64,000 bases of DNA from Endozoicomonas sp. OPT23 (GTDB lineage Bacteria; Pseudomonadota; Gammaproteobacteria; Pseudomonadales; Endozoicomonadaceae). The notes beneath the pieces were generated by a model, which did no database searches, was not told the origin of the DNA, and saw only the letters and a program-made list of their open reading frames with translations. The translations under genes and the position numbers were made by a program. Shown one piece after another: positions 55,441 through 64,000 of the stretch. The stretch covers positions 411,595 through 475,594 of the forward strand of contig NZ_PPFD01000001.1 in the NCBI RefSeq assembly GCF_009653635.1, given 5' to 3'. The stretch's first letter is position 1. Every line of letters starts with the position of its first letter.

Positions 55441-56654
55441 CTCGCCATATCAATCTTGCTGAAGTCTACTTCGTTCTCTTCCGGTGAGCTGTTGATATTC
55501 CGCACCGTGGTAAAGCTGGTGATCAGAATGTACGCCAGACAGCAGAAGAACAAACCAATAACCAGAGCACCAATCCACTGAATCTGCAGGAAGTCGAACT
55601 TGAACAGCAGGGTCAGCAGCACCATGGCGACCAGGTTGCCGGCAATGTACTTAGCCTTGCCAACACGCTGAACAGTCAGGTTCAGGTTGTCGGTGTAGAG
55701 ACGAATCAGGGAATCCAGAGAGTTCACTACGAACAGGATGCCCACTACAGCCATAGCAATGCTGAAGAAGCCGGACGTATCCAGTGCGTTCAGGTGGTAG
55801 TAGTACAGTACAGCGAACCAGGTCGCTATCGGAATGGACGGGAATACCAGCATGGCACCCAGTACCTGCCAGGTTTTCAGACCACCGACAAAGCGTGATG
55901 TGAATTGGCCGATCATGATGCTCCATGCGAACCACCAGAACAGGTAGAACTCGTGGTAGTCGTTCAGTGGCAGCACAAACTGATGGATGTTACCGAAGTA
56001 GTTACCAATCAGGGAGATAGTTGCAGTGAAGTCACTAACAGAACCATTCTCGCCGGTGAAAGCACCGAACCACATAATAACGATCAGCCCCAGGAACATC
56101 CAGGTAGACGACAAGCTAAGTGTGCGCACAAAGCGGAGGCTGGTACTGGAATATACGGCAGCGGCAATCACAGCAAACACAATTAGGTAGAAACTGGTGA
56201 CAACTGTTTCACCGTCGCCAACCTGAGGCAGGTACCATGGCAGGTTGGTCAGCAACAGATAAGCCGTAAAGGCACAGGTGCCGATAATAACCACGTTGTT
56301 GATGAACTTGATAACAGGAATTTCAAAGAACTTCACCTTCGGCTCAATAGCCACAAAGTAGAAGCAGGTCAGGAAATAGAAACCCCAGATCAGGAAACCC
56401 CAGTAACCAAATTCAATGGCCAGCGGGTTACTGAAAGCGTATTCCGGACTGGCTGCAAGGTCTGCATATCCGGCGAATTCTGTCAGTGGGAACATGATCA
56501 GTCCCACATCCAGCCCTGAAGTAAACAGGATGGCGATAAAGGTTAAAGTGCGAACCGGAGTTACACCCACCAATTGCATATTGCCCCATTTGATCAGGAC
56601 AAAGATGATGGCGGTAAAGGTAAATAAAATACCAACGGAGAGCAGTTCTGTCAT
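55437..56654 (-). CDS. Short BCCT-family (betaine/choline/carnitine-type) transporter
   Basis: A 405-residue protein with about 11 predicted helices. The helix segment FYLFWWFAWSIMIGQFTSRF corresponds to the conserved BCCT signature (usually WAWW...P.VG.F.ARIS.GRT), and FTSGLDVGLIMFPLTEFAGYA to the Gly-rich substrate helix (G-x-G-x-GL.F). Most BCCT carriers have 12 helices and over 500 residues, so the first one or two helices are missing or the family is divergent. Encoded after betB-betA on the same strand, it most likely imports choline or betaine. GGGGAG precedes the ATG. Its stop codon comes from repeat copy B. Confidence 0.75.
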   Translation of the reverse strand: MTELLSVGILFTFTAIIFVLIKWGNMQLVGVTPVRTLTFIAILFTSGLDVGLIMFPLTEFAGYADLAASPEYAFSNPLAIEFGYWGFLIWGFYFLTCFYFVAIEPKVKFFEIPVIKFINNVVIIGTCAFTAYLLLTNLPWYLPQVGDGETVVTSFYLIVFAVIAAAVYSSTSLRFVRTLSLSSTWMFLGLIVIMWFGAFTGENGSVSDFTATISLIGNYFGNIHQFVLPLNDYHEFYLFWWFAWSIMIGQFTSRFVGGLKTWQVLGAMLVFPSIPIATWFAVLYYYHLNALDTSGFFSIAMAVVGILFVVNSLDSLIRLYTDNLNLTVQRVGKAKYIAGNLVAMVLLTLLFKFDFLQIQWIGALVIGLFFCCLAYILITSFTTVRNINSSPEENEVDFSKIDMAR

Positions 56655-56755
56655 AGCTGGCTCCCCTTTCTAAAATTGGTGCTTACTCTTGTAATCATAA
56701 TGTTGTGCCTGTCGTTATCGTTTTATGGCTGAGAAATGGCGCACTGACCCAGTCA

Positions 56756-56833
56756 GACTTTCAATGGTGAAAGTCAGCTTTGCAGAGCTTAAGTATCACC
56801 AGCTGAAAGCAGATACAGCTTTTGCTGGTGATA
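56756..56833 (-). promoter_or_regulatory. Two hairpins between betA and the BCCT transporter gene
   Basis: GACTTTCA-ATGG-TGAAAGTC (56756-56775) and a larger stem, TATCACCAGC (56794-56803) with GCTGGTGATA (56824-56833), whose interior AAAGC/GCTTT can also pair. They lie in the 294-base gap and could form an attenuator, a processing site or a terminator. The rest of the gap shows no gene. Confidence 0.45.
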
Positions 56834-56948
56834 GTTAAAATCTGTTGTGTCCTTTATACCCAGATACTTCTTTTGTATAGATCAACCACGAATAGCCTTC
56901 CCAACTGTTCGAGGTTGATCAAGGAGTGGTCACTTAGCGTATAGCCAC

Positions 56949-58655
56949 TCAGCGCAGAGCCTCTCCTGATCTCTGCTTTTCCTGCCAGTCCGCACCCATA
57001 CCTACTTTTGCAGTGGATGGAGCCAGCATATCCGCATCCCGAATCATGTCCGCAGCTCGCTCGGCCACCATAATAGTGGGCGCATTCAGGTTGCCGTTTG
57101 GAATAGTCGGGAATATGGACGAATCCACAACCCGCAGTCCTTTCAGACCGTGAACACGGGTTTGCGGATCGACAACAGCCATGTCGTCGGTGCCCATCTT
57201 GCAGGAGCAGGATGGGTGGTAAGCACTTTCAACCGATTCGCGAACGAAGGCATCGATCTCTTCGTCGGTTTGAATGTGCTCGCCTGGCTGAATTTCAGAA
57301 TCACGGTATTCATCAAACGCAGGTTGGTTGATGATTTCACGGGTCAGACGAACGCACTGTCTGAACCCTTCGCGGTCATCTTCTTCGGCCAGATAGTTAA
57401 ACTGAATGTCCGGATGTACGTCAGGATTCGCAGAAACTGCTCGCACATAACCACGGCTTTTCGGCTTGTTATGACCGATATGAACCTGGAAACCATGGCC
57501 GTCAAAAGCGGTTCGGCCGTCATAACGCATGGCTGCTGGCAGAAAATGGTATTGCAAATCAGGCCATTCAACGCCGGGCTTGGAACGAATAAAACCACAG
57601 GATTCAAAGTGGTTTGTAGCACCAAGCCCATCCTTCTTAAAGAACCAGCGAGCGCCAATAAAGAGTTTGCTCAGTGGGTCCAGCTTACCGTTCAGGGTAA
57701 TAGGCTGCTTGCAACGGAACTGGAAATAGAATTCCAGGTGATCCTGCAGGTTTTCACCTACGCCGGGCAGTTCGTGGTGAACTTCAATGCCTGCTTTCTC
57801 CAGTACGTCTTTTGAACCAATACCGGACAGTTGCAGAATATGAGGTGAACCAATAGAACCGGCAGAAAGAATAACTTCCTTGCTGACCAGAGCCTGTTTG
57901 ATCTGACCTTTATGTTTGTACTCAACGCCCGTCGTTTGTTTGCCTTCCAGCAATACACGGTGAACCTGCGCATGAGTTACTACTGTAAGGTTGCTGCGTT
58001 TCATAGCCGGACGCAGGTAAGCATTGGCTGTTGACCAGCGAATGCCGCCCTGTACCGTCATGTGCATTGGGCCGAAACCTTCCTGACGGCAGCCGTTGTA
58101 GTCAGATGTTTCCATATAACCTGCTTCTACACCAGCCTTGATAAAGGTGGAGTAGAGCGGGTTTTTCATTTCGTTGCCGTTGTTGACGCCCAATGGCCCT
58201 TTGTCACCACGGTAGTCATTGCCACCGAATGCCCAGGTTTCAGCCTTCTGAAAATAGGGCAGGCAGTGACTGTAATCCCAGTCAGTGGCGCCATATTGCT
58301 GCCATTCATCAAAGTCTTTGGCGTGACCACGGACGTACACCATGCCATTAATGGAAGAAGAACCGCCTAACACCTTGCCGCGAGGGCAATGCATACGACG
58401 GTTATCCAAAAACGGTTCTGGCTGGGTTTCATACTGCCATGCATACTTTTTGGTATTCATGGGAATGGACAGCGCCGTCGGCATTTGAATGAAAATGCTT
58501 TTGTCACTGCCACCGGTTTCAATCAGCAACACCTGACTGTTGCCGTCTTCTGTCAGTCGATTGGCCAGAACGCAGCCAGCAGAACCTGCACCGACAACGA
58601 CATAATCATACGTACTCTCAGAGCGATGGCTCTCAAATTGAGTAGAATCTGTCAT
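56949..58655 (-). CDS. betA: Choline dehydrogenase
   Basis: A 568-residue GMC-family FAD enzyme oxidising choline to betaine aldehyde. N-terminal dinucleotide motif [18 protein letters not shown] signature 1 region [19 protein letters not shown], signature 2 [15 protein letters not shown] and the C-terminal active-site regions [12 protein letters not shown] and [17 protein letters not shown] are present. Length agrees with BetA (about 556). AGGAGG before the ATG. It lies 24 bases after betB, so the two are co-transcribed. Confidence 0.95.
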   Translation of the reverse strand: MTDSTQFESHRSESTYDYVVVGAGSAGCVLANRLTEDGNSQVLLIETGGSDKSIFIQMPTALSIPMNTKKYAWQYETQPEPFLDNRRMHCPRGKVLGGSSSINGMVYVRGHAKDFDEWQQYGATDWDYSHCLPYFQKAETWAFGGNDYRGDKGPLGVNNGNEMKNPLYSTFIKAGVEAGYMETSDYNGCRQEGFGPMHMTVQGGIRWSTANAYLRPAMKRSNLTVVTHAQVHRVLLEGKQTTGVEYKHKGQIKQALVSKEVILSAGSIGSPHILQLSGIGSKDVLEKAGIEVHHELPGVGENLQDHLEFYFQFRCKQPITLNGKLDPLSKLFIGARWFFKKDGLGATNHFESCGFIRSKPGVEWPDLQYHFLPAAMRYDGRTAFDGHGFQVHIGHNKPKSRGYVRAVSANPDVHPDIQFNYLAEEDDREGFRQCVRLTREIINQPAFDEYRDSEIQPGEHIQTDEEIDAFVRESVESAYHPSCSCKMGTDDMAVVDPQTRVHGLKGLRVVDSSIFPTIPNGNLNAPTIMVAERAADMIRDADMLAPSTAKVGMGADWQEKQRSGEALR

Positions 58656-58679
58656 GGTACTTTTCCTCCTGAGTGCGTT

Positions 58680-60143
58680 TTAAAAAGGGCTTTCCAGTGG
58701 TGTCATACCCACATAAACCGCTTTGATCTGGGTGTAATGCTTCAGGGTTTCGACACCGTTTTCACGACCAATGCCCGATTGCTTGTAACCACCCACAGGC
58801 ATTTCAGCCGGTGACGCACCGTAGTTGTTGATCCAGCAAATGCCAGCTTCAAGCTGGTGAATGACACGGTGAGCGCGGGTGATGTCCTGAGTGAAGACGC
58901 CAGCCGCCAGACCCAGTTTGGTGTCGTTAGCGCGAGCAATTACTTCTTCTTCATTTTCAAAAGTGAACACAGCCATAACCGGCCCAAAGATCTCTTCACG
59001 AGCGATGGTCATATCGTCGTTGCAATCAATGAATACGGTAGGCTCAACAAAGAAACCGCCAGGTGCAGAAGCAGGGCTTGCAGCCTTACCACCGGTCAGA
59101 ACGGTTGCGCCTTCTTCGATACCCTTGTTGATATAACCCATCACCAACTGATGGTGCTTTTCTGAAATCAGAGCGCCCATGTTGGTATCAGCATTCATTG
59201 GATCGCCGAGAATGATGTTGTTTTCGGTGCGCTGTTTCAGCTTTTCGATAAAGGCAGGGAAGATGTTCTTGTGAACATAAACACGGGTGCCGTTGGTGCA
59301 GATTTCACCCTGGGTGTAGAAGTTGCCGAGCATGGCCCCGGAAATAGCGTTATCCAGATCAGCATCATCAAAGATAATCAGTGGTGACTTGCCACCCAGT
59401 TCCATGGTGACGTCTTTCAGGGAAGAAGCAGCCGCAGCCATAACCTTCTTACCAGTACCCACTTCGCCAGTGAACGACACCTTGGCAATATCCGGATGAT
59501 GAGTCAGCCAGGAGCCTACCTTGCCATCGCCTTGTACTACGTTGAATACACCGGCAGGAACACCAGCTTCGGTAAAGATCTCTGCCAGCTTCAGTGCGCC
59601 CAACGGTGTTTCTTCAGAAGGTTTGAAGATCATGCTGTTACCACAGGCCAGAGCAGGCGCTGCTTTCCAGCAGGAAATCTGCAGTGGATAGTTCCAGGCG
59701 CCGATGCCCGCGCAGATACCCAGTGCTTCACGACGGGTGTAGTAGAAATCGTCGCCCAGACTTTGCTGATTGCCTTCAATAGACGGTGCCAGCCCTGCGA
59801 AGAACTCGATGGAATCTGCGCCAGTGACTACGTCAACTTCTGATGCTTCCTGCCATGGCTTGCCAGTATCGAGAACTTCGATTTTTGCCAGTTCATCATT
59901 GCGTTCACGCAATAGTGCTACTGCTTTATTAAGAATGCGGCTGCGTTCGATGCCGGTCATCTTTGACCAGATTTTGAAGCCTTTTTGAGCGCTGGCAATC
60001 GCAGCTTCCTGAACGGATTCATCCGCTACTTCTACGGTGTAGATAACTTTATTGGTAGCCGGATTAACAACTGAAAAAGTCTCGCCGGTTTTATTGGCTA
60101 GATATTGACCATCGACAAAATTCTGATAGCAAGGCAGTGACAC
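58680..60143 (-). CDS. betB: Betaine aldehyde dehydrogenase
   Basis: A 487-residue NAD(P)-dependent aldehyde dehydrogenase completing glycine betaine synthesis. Catalytic Glu in [10 protein letters not shown], catalytic Cys in [12 protein letters not shown], substrate-type segments [16 protein letters not shown] and [25 protein letters not shown] are typical of BetB. The GTG at 60143 is chosen because GGAG lies 6 bases upstream; an in-frame TTG at 60155 has none. First gene of betB-betA-transporter. The usual repressor gene betI is absent upstream. Confidence 0.94.
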   Translation of the reverse strand: MSLPCYQNFVDGQYLANKTGETFSVVNPATNKVIYTVEVADESVQEAAIASAQKGFKIWSKMTGIERSRILNKAVALLRERNDELAKIEVLDTGKPWQEASEVDVVTGADSIEFFAGLAPSIEGNQQSLGDDFYYTRREALGICAGIGAWNYPLQISCWKAAPALACGNSMIFKPSEETPLGALKLAEIFTEAGVPAGVFNVVQGDGKVGSWLTHHPDIAKVSFTGEVGTGKKVMAAAASSLKDVTMELGGKSPLIIFDDADLDNAISGAMLGNFYTQGEICTNGTRVYVHKNIFPAFIEKLKQRTENNIILGDPMNADTNMGALISEKHHQLVMGYINKGIEEGATVLTGGKAASPASAPGGFFVEPTVFIDCNDDMTIAREEIFGPVMAVFTFENEEEVIARANDTKLGLAAGVFTQDITRAHRVIHQLEAGICWINNYGASPAEMPVGGYKQSGIGRENGVETLKHYTQIKAVYVGMTPLESPF

Positions 60144-60576
60144 AGATAACTCCAATGAATTTATAGATGCTATTAAGGTGCTAAGAGGGAGAGCTACCGG
60201 ACTAACATGGTTTACATTTGGTATAGGGGTAGAGCTGAAAGCTTTGAAAGAAAGCTGTTCAATAAAGAGGTGACTTAAAAAGCTCGAAAATGATGTTGCA
60301 GAAAGAGCGCCAGCAGAGTCTGGGTAGAAGGAGAGTTGGTTCGAAAAACTTGCAGAAACTGCGGAAACATAAGGCTCTTGTAGGTATTTATCGTGGAGCT
60401 AGTGTACAGATTTAAGTAAGTTCAATCAAATCTGGAAAAGATAACATCATTAGTTTTCAAAAATGATCTTCCATGGTTATCGTTTTGAATCTAAAAGGGA
60501 TGGTGTAACGTAAAGAAATAACAATACCCATTTAGAATGCCGTCTATGGCCATTTGACGAGTTAAGGAAGTCTTGC
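60144..60576. other. Divergent promoter region between betB and msrP
   Basis: About 430 bases without a convincing gene. It must hold promoters in both directions. A betI gene and a recognisable BetI operator are not seen. TAAGGAAG about 10 bases before 60577 is the msrP ribosome binding site. Confidence 0.4.
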
Positions 60577-61626
60577 ATGCTGATCAAAACCAGAAAGCCC
60601 AGCGATGTTCGAAGTAGTGAAATTACTTCTGAAAGTGTCTACAAAGATCGTCGTAGTTTTCTGAAGAAAAGTGGTCAGTTTGCCTTTGCTGGAATGGGAG
60701 TAACGTTGGTGGGGTGTTCCGATGCCAGTGAAGCCAAGCCAAAAACCAAAGACTCAGTCATTGAAACCGGCTACGACAATATTCCACAGCTCAGGGCTCC
60801 ACAGTGGTTAAAGGAAAAAGTAGCTACTTATAAACAGAGTGGTTACACCACCAGTGAACAACTCACGCCTTATACCAACGTCACCAATTACAACAACTTC
60901 TACGAGTTCGGTTATGGCAAGGATGATCCCGCAAAGAAAGCGGTCAACCTGAAAACTGATCCCTGGTCTATTACAGTGGAAGGCGAAATTGAGAAGCCGG
61001 GAACCTATACACTGGAAGATATTCTTAAAGGGCAGGATGTAGAGGAGAGAATCTACCGGCTGCGCTGCGTTGAAGCCTGGTCCATGGTTATTCCGTGGGT
61101 AGGCTTTTCACTGGCTGACATGCTAAAGCGTTTTCAACCTACGTCAAAAGCCAAATACGTTGAATTTCACACGCTGTTTGATCCTCAGCAGATGCCCGGT
61201 CAGCGCTCCAGTTTCAGTGCCATTCAATACCCGTATGTTGAAGGTCTGCGAATTGACGAAGCAATGAATCCGCTGACATTTATGGCAATCGGACTCTACG
61301 GTAAAACCCTGCCACCCCAGAACGGTGCACCACTAAGACTGGTTGTACCCTGGAAGTATGGTTTCAAGAGCATTAAGTCCATCGTCAAGATTCGTTTTAC
61401 TGAAACCATGCCTCAAAGCACCTGGGTAAAATCTGGTCCTAACGAATATGGGTTCTATGCCAACGTAAACCCTGAAGTAGATCATCCACGCTGGAGTCAG
61501 AAGAGTGAACGTCGTCTGCCAAACTCTATCTGGGAGCCAAATAAGATCGAGACCAAAAAGTTTAATGGCTACGAAGAAGAAGTTGCCCACCTATATAAAG
61601 GTATGGACCTGAGTAAGCACTTCTGA
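60577..61626 (+). CDS. msrP: Methionine sulfoxide reductase catalytic subunit MsrP (YedY)
   Basis: A 349-residue periplasmic molybdoenzyme of the sulfite-oxidase fold that repairs oxidised methionines in envelope proteins. Twin-arginine signal DRRSFLKKSG (residues 24-33), the molybdenum-coordinating Cys164 in RLRCVEAWSM, and PWVGFSLADML and KYGFKSIKSI motifs are all as in YedY. Normal length. Partner gene msrQ follows after 97 bases holding repeat copy D. Molybdopterin supply links it to moeB at 34522. Confidence 0.96.
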   Translation: MLIKTRKPSDVRSSEITSESVYKDRRSFLKKSGQFAFAGMGVTLVGCSDASEAKPKTKDSVIETGYDNIPQLRAPQWLKEKVATYKQSGYTTSEQLTPYTNVTNYNNFYEFGYGKDDPAKKAVNLKTDPWSITVEGEIEKPGTYTLEDILKGQDVEERIYRLRCVEAWSMVIPWVGFSLADMLKRFQPTSKAKYVEFHTLFDPQQMPGQRSSFSAIQYPYVEGLRIDEAMNPLTFMAIGLYGKTLPPQNGAPLRLVVPWKYGFKSIKSIVKIRFTETMPQSTWVKSGPNEYGFYANVNPEVDHPRWSQKSERRLPNSIWEPNKIETKKFNGYEEEVAHLYKGMDLSKHF

Positions 61627-61713
61627 ATGTGTAGCGCACGTATCGAGGATTAAATTGCCATTTGCCCGCCGTCGGCGGCAAATGGCTTATGAGTTCGTAT
61701 ATCGGGGTATTAA
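61624..61713. repeat. Dispersed palindromic intergenic element, copy D (inverted)
   Basis: Lies between msrP and msrQ, apparently in the opposite orientation to copies B and C. The core, GCCATTTGCCCGCCG and CGGCGGCAAATGGC (61657-61686), is a near-perfect palindrome with one bulged base. The left end TGAATGTGTAGCGCACG contains the msrP stop TGA where other copies have TTAA; the right end reads TTAATACCCCGATATACG in reverse complement. Confidence 0.75.
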
Positions 61714-61723
61714 GGAACAGTAA

Positions 61724-62299
61724 ATGAAAAAAATGGACTGGGTGGCGAAAAGCAAACTGGTAGTATTTCCAGCCTGTCTCATTCCGCTGGCCTTACTGGT
61801 TCAGGCTGTTCTTACCAACAACCTTGGGCCAGATCCGGCAAACACGCTTACCCGAGATCTGGGTGAGTGGGCTTTAATCTTTTTATGTGGTGGCTTGGCC
61901 ATTACACCAATGCGTAAATTCACGGGTGTTAATAAGCTGATTCGCTTCAGAAGAATGATTGGGCTATTTACGCTCTTCTATGCACTACTTCATATCACTG
62001 CTTATCTTGCTTTTATGCTGGCCTGGGATTGGGCGACACTGGCAGAAGACCTCTATAAACGTCCCTATATAATAGTAGGTGCTTTGGCTGTTCTTATACT
62101 GACTGCTTTGGGCGTAACTTCTACTAAAGGCATGATGCGTCGTTTAGGGAAGAAATGGGCGAAACTGCATAAACTGGTTTATCTGTCAGCAGGGCTGGCG
62201 GTGCTGCATTTTCTTTGGCTGGTGAAGAGTGACTATACTGAGCCTGTTACATATGGATCTGTAATTGTGGTTCTGTTGTTGGTTAGATTAAAAAAATGA
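61724..62299 (+). CDS. msrQ: Heme-binding membrane subunit MsrQ (YedZ)
   Basis: A 191-residue membrane protein of the ferric-reductase-like group that passes electrons from quinones or flavin to MsrP. Six helices are predicted; heme-ligand histidines lie in FYALLHITAYLAF, KLHKLVYLSAG and AVLHFLWLVKSDY, and DLGEWALIFL and RRMIGLF are conserved. It pairs with msrP upstream. Confidence 0.95.
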   Translation: MKKMDWVAKSKLVVFPACLIPLALLVQAVLTNNLGPDPANTLTRDLGEWALIFLCGGLAITPMRKFTGVNKLIRFRRMIGLFTLFYALLHITAYLAFMLAWDWATLAEDLYKRPYIIVGALAVLILTALGVTSTKGMMRRLGKKWAKLHKLVYLSAGLAVLHFLWLVKSDYTEPVTYGSVIVVLLLVRLKK

Positions 62300-62428
62300 A
62301 AATGCCTCTAAAAGCGTAATCTATGCTTTTTACTTCTAGAGACCATTGTTAGAAGAAATAGAAGAAGCCAGCACAATATTATGTAATGAAGTGATTCTGC
62401 ATGGGCTTGGCCAGGAGGGCGCCCTGAA

Positions 62429-63613
62429 GTGATAACCAGAAAAGAATTGCCAGCACTGATGGCTGGTTTAATGGCAACATTCGCCGGTATTGGGCTGGCT
62501 CGCTTCGCATATACACCCTTAATTCCTGAGTTGGCAAAACAGGGCTGGTTTGACAGTCATCAGCTTGCCTATCTCGGGGCCGCAAATCTGGCAGGCTATT
62601 TTATTGGGGCACTGTCTGCGCACAGGTTATCTGAGCTGGTCGATATTAAGTGGTTATTAAGAGCCTGTTTTGTTTCTATTCTTGCCAGTTTTATTCTCTG
62701 TGCTGAACCTGTTTCATTCAGCTGGTTTTTCGTTTGGCGGTTTGTTGCCGGAGTTTCCGGGGCTGTCTTAATGGTGGTTGCTCCCAGTGCTGTTATGTCA
62801 TTTGTTTCAGCTGAGCGACAACAAAGTGTTGCGACTCTGGTTTTTACCGGGATAGGGCTTGGCGCACTGATGTCAGCAATCATTATCCCTCTGCTGTTGA
62901 GTGTCAGTCTGGCTGTTACATGGATAGCTCTTGCTGGTCTTGCTGCACTTGCTGCATTAATTGCAGAAGTAAGTCTTCATAGCCTGAAATCTGCTGTCCT
63001 GACCAAAACATCCCAGTCTGACACTTCATCCAGCCAATCTCACATTGGAAAAGTGTTGCTGCTCGTTATCATTGCTTATGCAATGGATGCATTTGGTTTT
63101 GTTCCTCATACCGTGTTCTGGGTGGATTATCTGGCAAGGGAGCAGAGTCTGGGTGTCATGTCTGCTTCGTACCAATGGGGAGTATTTGGTGTTGGGGCTA
63201 TTTGTGGACCCTTTATAGCAAGGTGTGTTTTGCAGTATATGAGTTGTCAGCAAAGTCTGGTGCTGGCTTTTATAGTGAAAGCCATTGCAGTGGGCCTTCC
63301 TCTTATCTCAGTGGATGTGATGGCCAGAACTCTTTCGTCCTTTATTGTGGGCGCACTGATTCCTGGAATAGTTGCTCTGACTTCGGCTCGAATTGCAGAG
63401 CTGGTTGGAACTCTTGATCACAAAAGGTTCTGGGGTGTTGCAACGGCGGCCTTTGCTTTGGGTCAGGCTGTTTCAGGTTATGCTATGGCTGCGTTATATG
63501 AATACTGGGGTGAGTATCAGCAGCTGTTTCTGATTGGATGTCTAGCCATGCTGACTGGGGCTGGGCTAATCGTTTTAAGTAGCAGTAAGACAGAACCTGA
63601 GAAATCTGGTTAG
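62429..63613 (+). CDS. MFS transporter, YbfB/YjiJ family
   Basis: A 394-residue inner-membrane carrier with 12 predicted helices. The first helix motif GIGLARFAYTPLIPELAKQGW and LGAANLAGYFIGAL are typical of the YbfB/YjiJ MFS subfamily, and MDAFGFVPHTVFWVDYLAR appears at the start of the second half. Substrate unknown. GTG start with GGAGG upstream. It stands alone between msrQ and the ribosomal-type promoters. Confidence 0.85.
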   Translation: MITRKELPALMAGLMATFAGIGLARFAYTPLIPELAKQGWFDSHQLAYLGAANLAGYFIGALSAHRLSELVDIKWLLRACFVSILASFILCAEPVSFSWFFVWRFVAGVSGAVLMVVAPSAVMSFVSAERQQSVATLVFTGIGLGALMSAIIIPLLLSVSLAVTWIALAGLAALAALIAEVSLHSLKSAVLTKTSQSDTSSSQSHIGKVLLLVIIAYAMDAFGFVPHTVFWVDYLAREQSLGVMSASYQWGVFGVGAICGPFIARCVLQYMSCQQSLVLAFIVKAIAVGLPLISVDVMARTLSSFIVGALIPGIVALTSARIAELVGTLDHKRFWGVATAAFALGQAVSGYAMAALYEYWGEYQQLFLIGCLAMLTGAGLIVLSSSKTEPEKSG

Positions 63614-63689
63614 AGAACAAGGGACGCTCCAAATCCTTCTGCTCTTATAGACGACAATAAATAAACGACGAATAAGTAGCTTTCGGGGG

Positions 63690-63717
63690 TTGGCACGATC
63701 ATTCAAATGTGTAGAAT
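63690..63717 (+). promoter_or_regulatory. Strong promoter P1 of a probable rRNA operon
   Basis: TTGGCA (63690-63695), 16-base spacer, TAGAAT (63712-63717), followed by a GC-rich ACGCC discriminator. AT-rich DNA just upstream (63655-63680) could serve as an UP element. Confidence 0.65.
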
Positions 63718-63793
63718 ACGCCTCCGTTGTGCAGGACAACCCAGCGGGTTAATTACTTCTTTCCTCTCTTAATAACGAGAACGAAAACAGCGA

Positions 63794-63821
63794 TTGACAA
63801 CAACGGCTGACACGGTAGAAT
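63794..63821 (+). promoter_or_regulatory. Strong promoter P2 of a probable rRNA operon
   Basis: TTGACA (63794-63799), 16-base spacer, TAGAAT (63816-63821) and a GCGCCGCC discriminator, which is typical of stringently controlled ribosomal RNA promoters. Confidence 0.8.
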
Positions 63822-63919
63822 GCGCCGCCGCTGACCAAGAAAAGTTCTTCGCAAGACGAACGAGGTTAGCGAGTTGCAACCGAGTTCAACGGATTCGAAA
63901 GAGTCTGAAAAACAAACGG

Positions 63920-63947
63920 TTGACAACAAAAACGGTCGCGGTAATAT
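63920..63947 (+). promoter_or_regulatory. Strong promoter P3 of a probable rRNA operon
   Basis: TTGACA (63920-63925), 16-base spacer, TAATAT (63942-63947), then a GC-rich start region. No box A or 16S sequence is reached before the window ends, so the identity of the operon is inferred from three tandem near-consensus promoters with GC discriminators. Confidence 0.75.
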
Positions 63948-64000
63948 AGCGGCCTCGCTGAACGGCACCGACGCCGATTCAGAGTTTGAATTAAGACGCT

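Overview
The window looks like a chromosomal segment of a marine, probably host-associated gammaproteobacterium of the Oceanospirillales/Pseudomonas side of the class, and an Endozoicomonas-type organism would fit. The evidence is proteobacterial housekeeping genes (bioBFHCD, ilvIH/ilvY/ilvC, mrcB, pssA, gcvH, msrPQ), choline-to-betaine genes, an alternate (CS1/CFA-type) chaperone-usher pilus locus and one very large lineage-specific exported protein. The genus is inferred from general impression, not proven. I saw no transposase, phage gene, CRISPR array or tRNA gene.

Layout. 1-5.9 kb: 3' end of an autotransporter barrel, then a pilus locus (chaperone on +, pilin-adhesin-usher on -). 6.2-7.2 kb: srkA kinase. 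7.8-12.8 kb: a 1663-residue exported protein of unknown function, ending tail to tail with comF. 13.7-18.3 kb: compact biotin operon bioBFHCD. 18.6-23.5 kb: two paralogous long acyl-CoA dehydrogenases, each preceded by a TTCAAAC-N4-GTTTGAA-type operator. 23.7-28.0 kb: BarA-like hybrid sensor kinase and a secreted subtilase. 28.2-31.1 kb: DedA, ATP-grasp, YHS and DoxX-like genes. 31.4-33.2 kb: a PlsC+GNAT fusion resembling the ornithine-lipid synthase OlsF. 33.2-36.9 kb: DinB-like protein, gcvH, moeB, a TfoX C-terminal domain protein, a P-loop kinase. 37.1-45.7 kb: PBP1b with a TPR lipoprotein (candidate LpoP-type activator), yqcC, DUF4124 protein, ilvIH, ilvY/ilvC. 45.8-54.4 kb: EamA transporter, M48 protease, DUF3087, an orphan second copy of the pilus adhesin, DUF2959 lipoprotein, YccF, SDR, glutaminase. 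54.4-63.6 kb: pssA, BCCT-like transporter, betA, betB, msrP, msrQ, MFS transporter. The last 390 bases hold three tandem strong promoters of ribosomal-RNA-operon type, so an rrn operon probably begins just beyond the right edge.

Functional themes. Biotin synthesis sits beside fatty-acid oxidation; branched-chain amino-acid synthesis sits beside cell-wall and phospholipid synthesis. From memory, both pairings match Pseudomonas gene order, with about 8.7 kb of extra genes here between ilvC and pssA. Surface biology is covered by autotransporter, pilus, orphan adhesin, subtilase and the giant protein. Osmotic and oxidative stress are covered by betAB plus transporter, msrPQ and srkA.

The most unusual non-coding signal is a dispersed intergenic element of about 86-95 bp (13605-13690, 30502-30594, 55346-55440, 61624-61713). 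It has TTAA-like inverted ends and a GC-rich central palindrome. In three of four copies an element end supplies or overlaps a neighbouring gene's stop codon.
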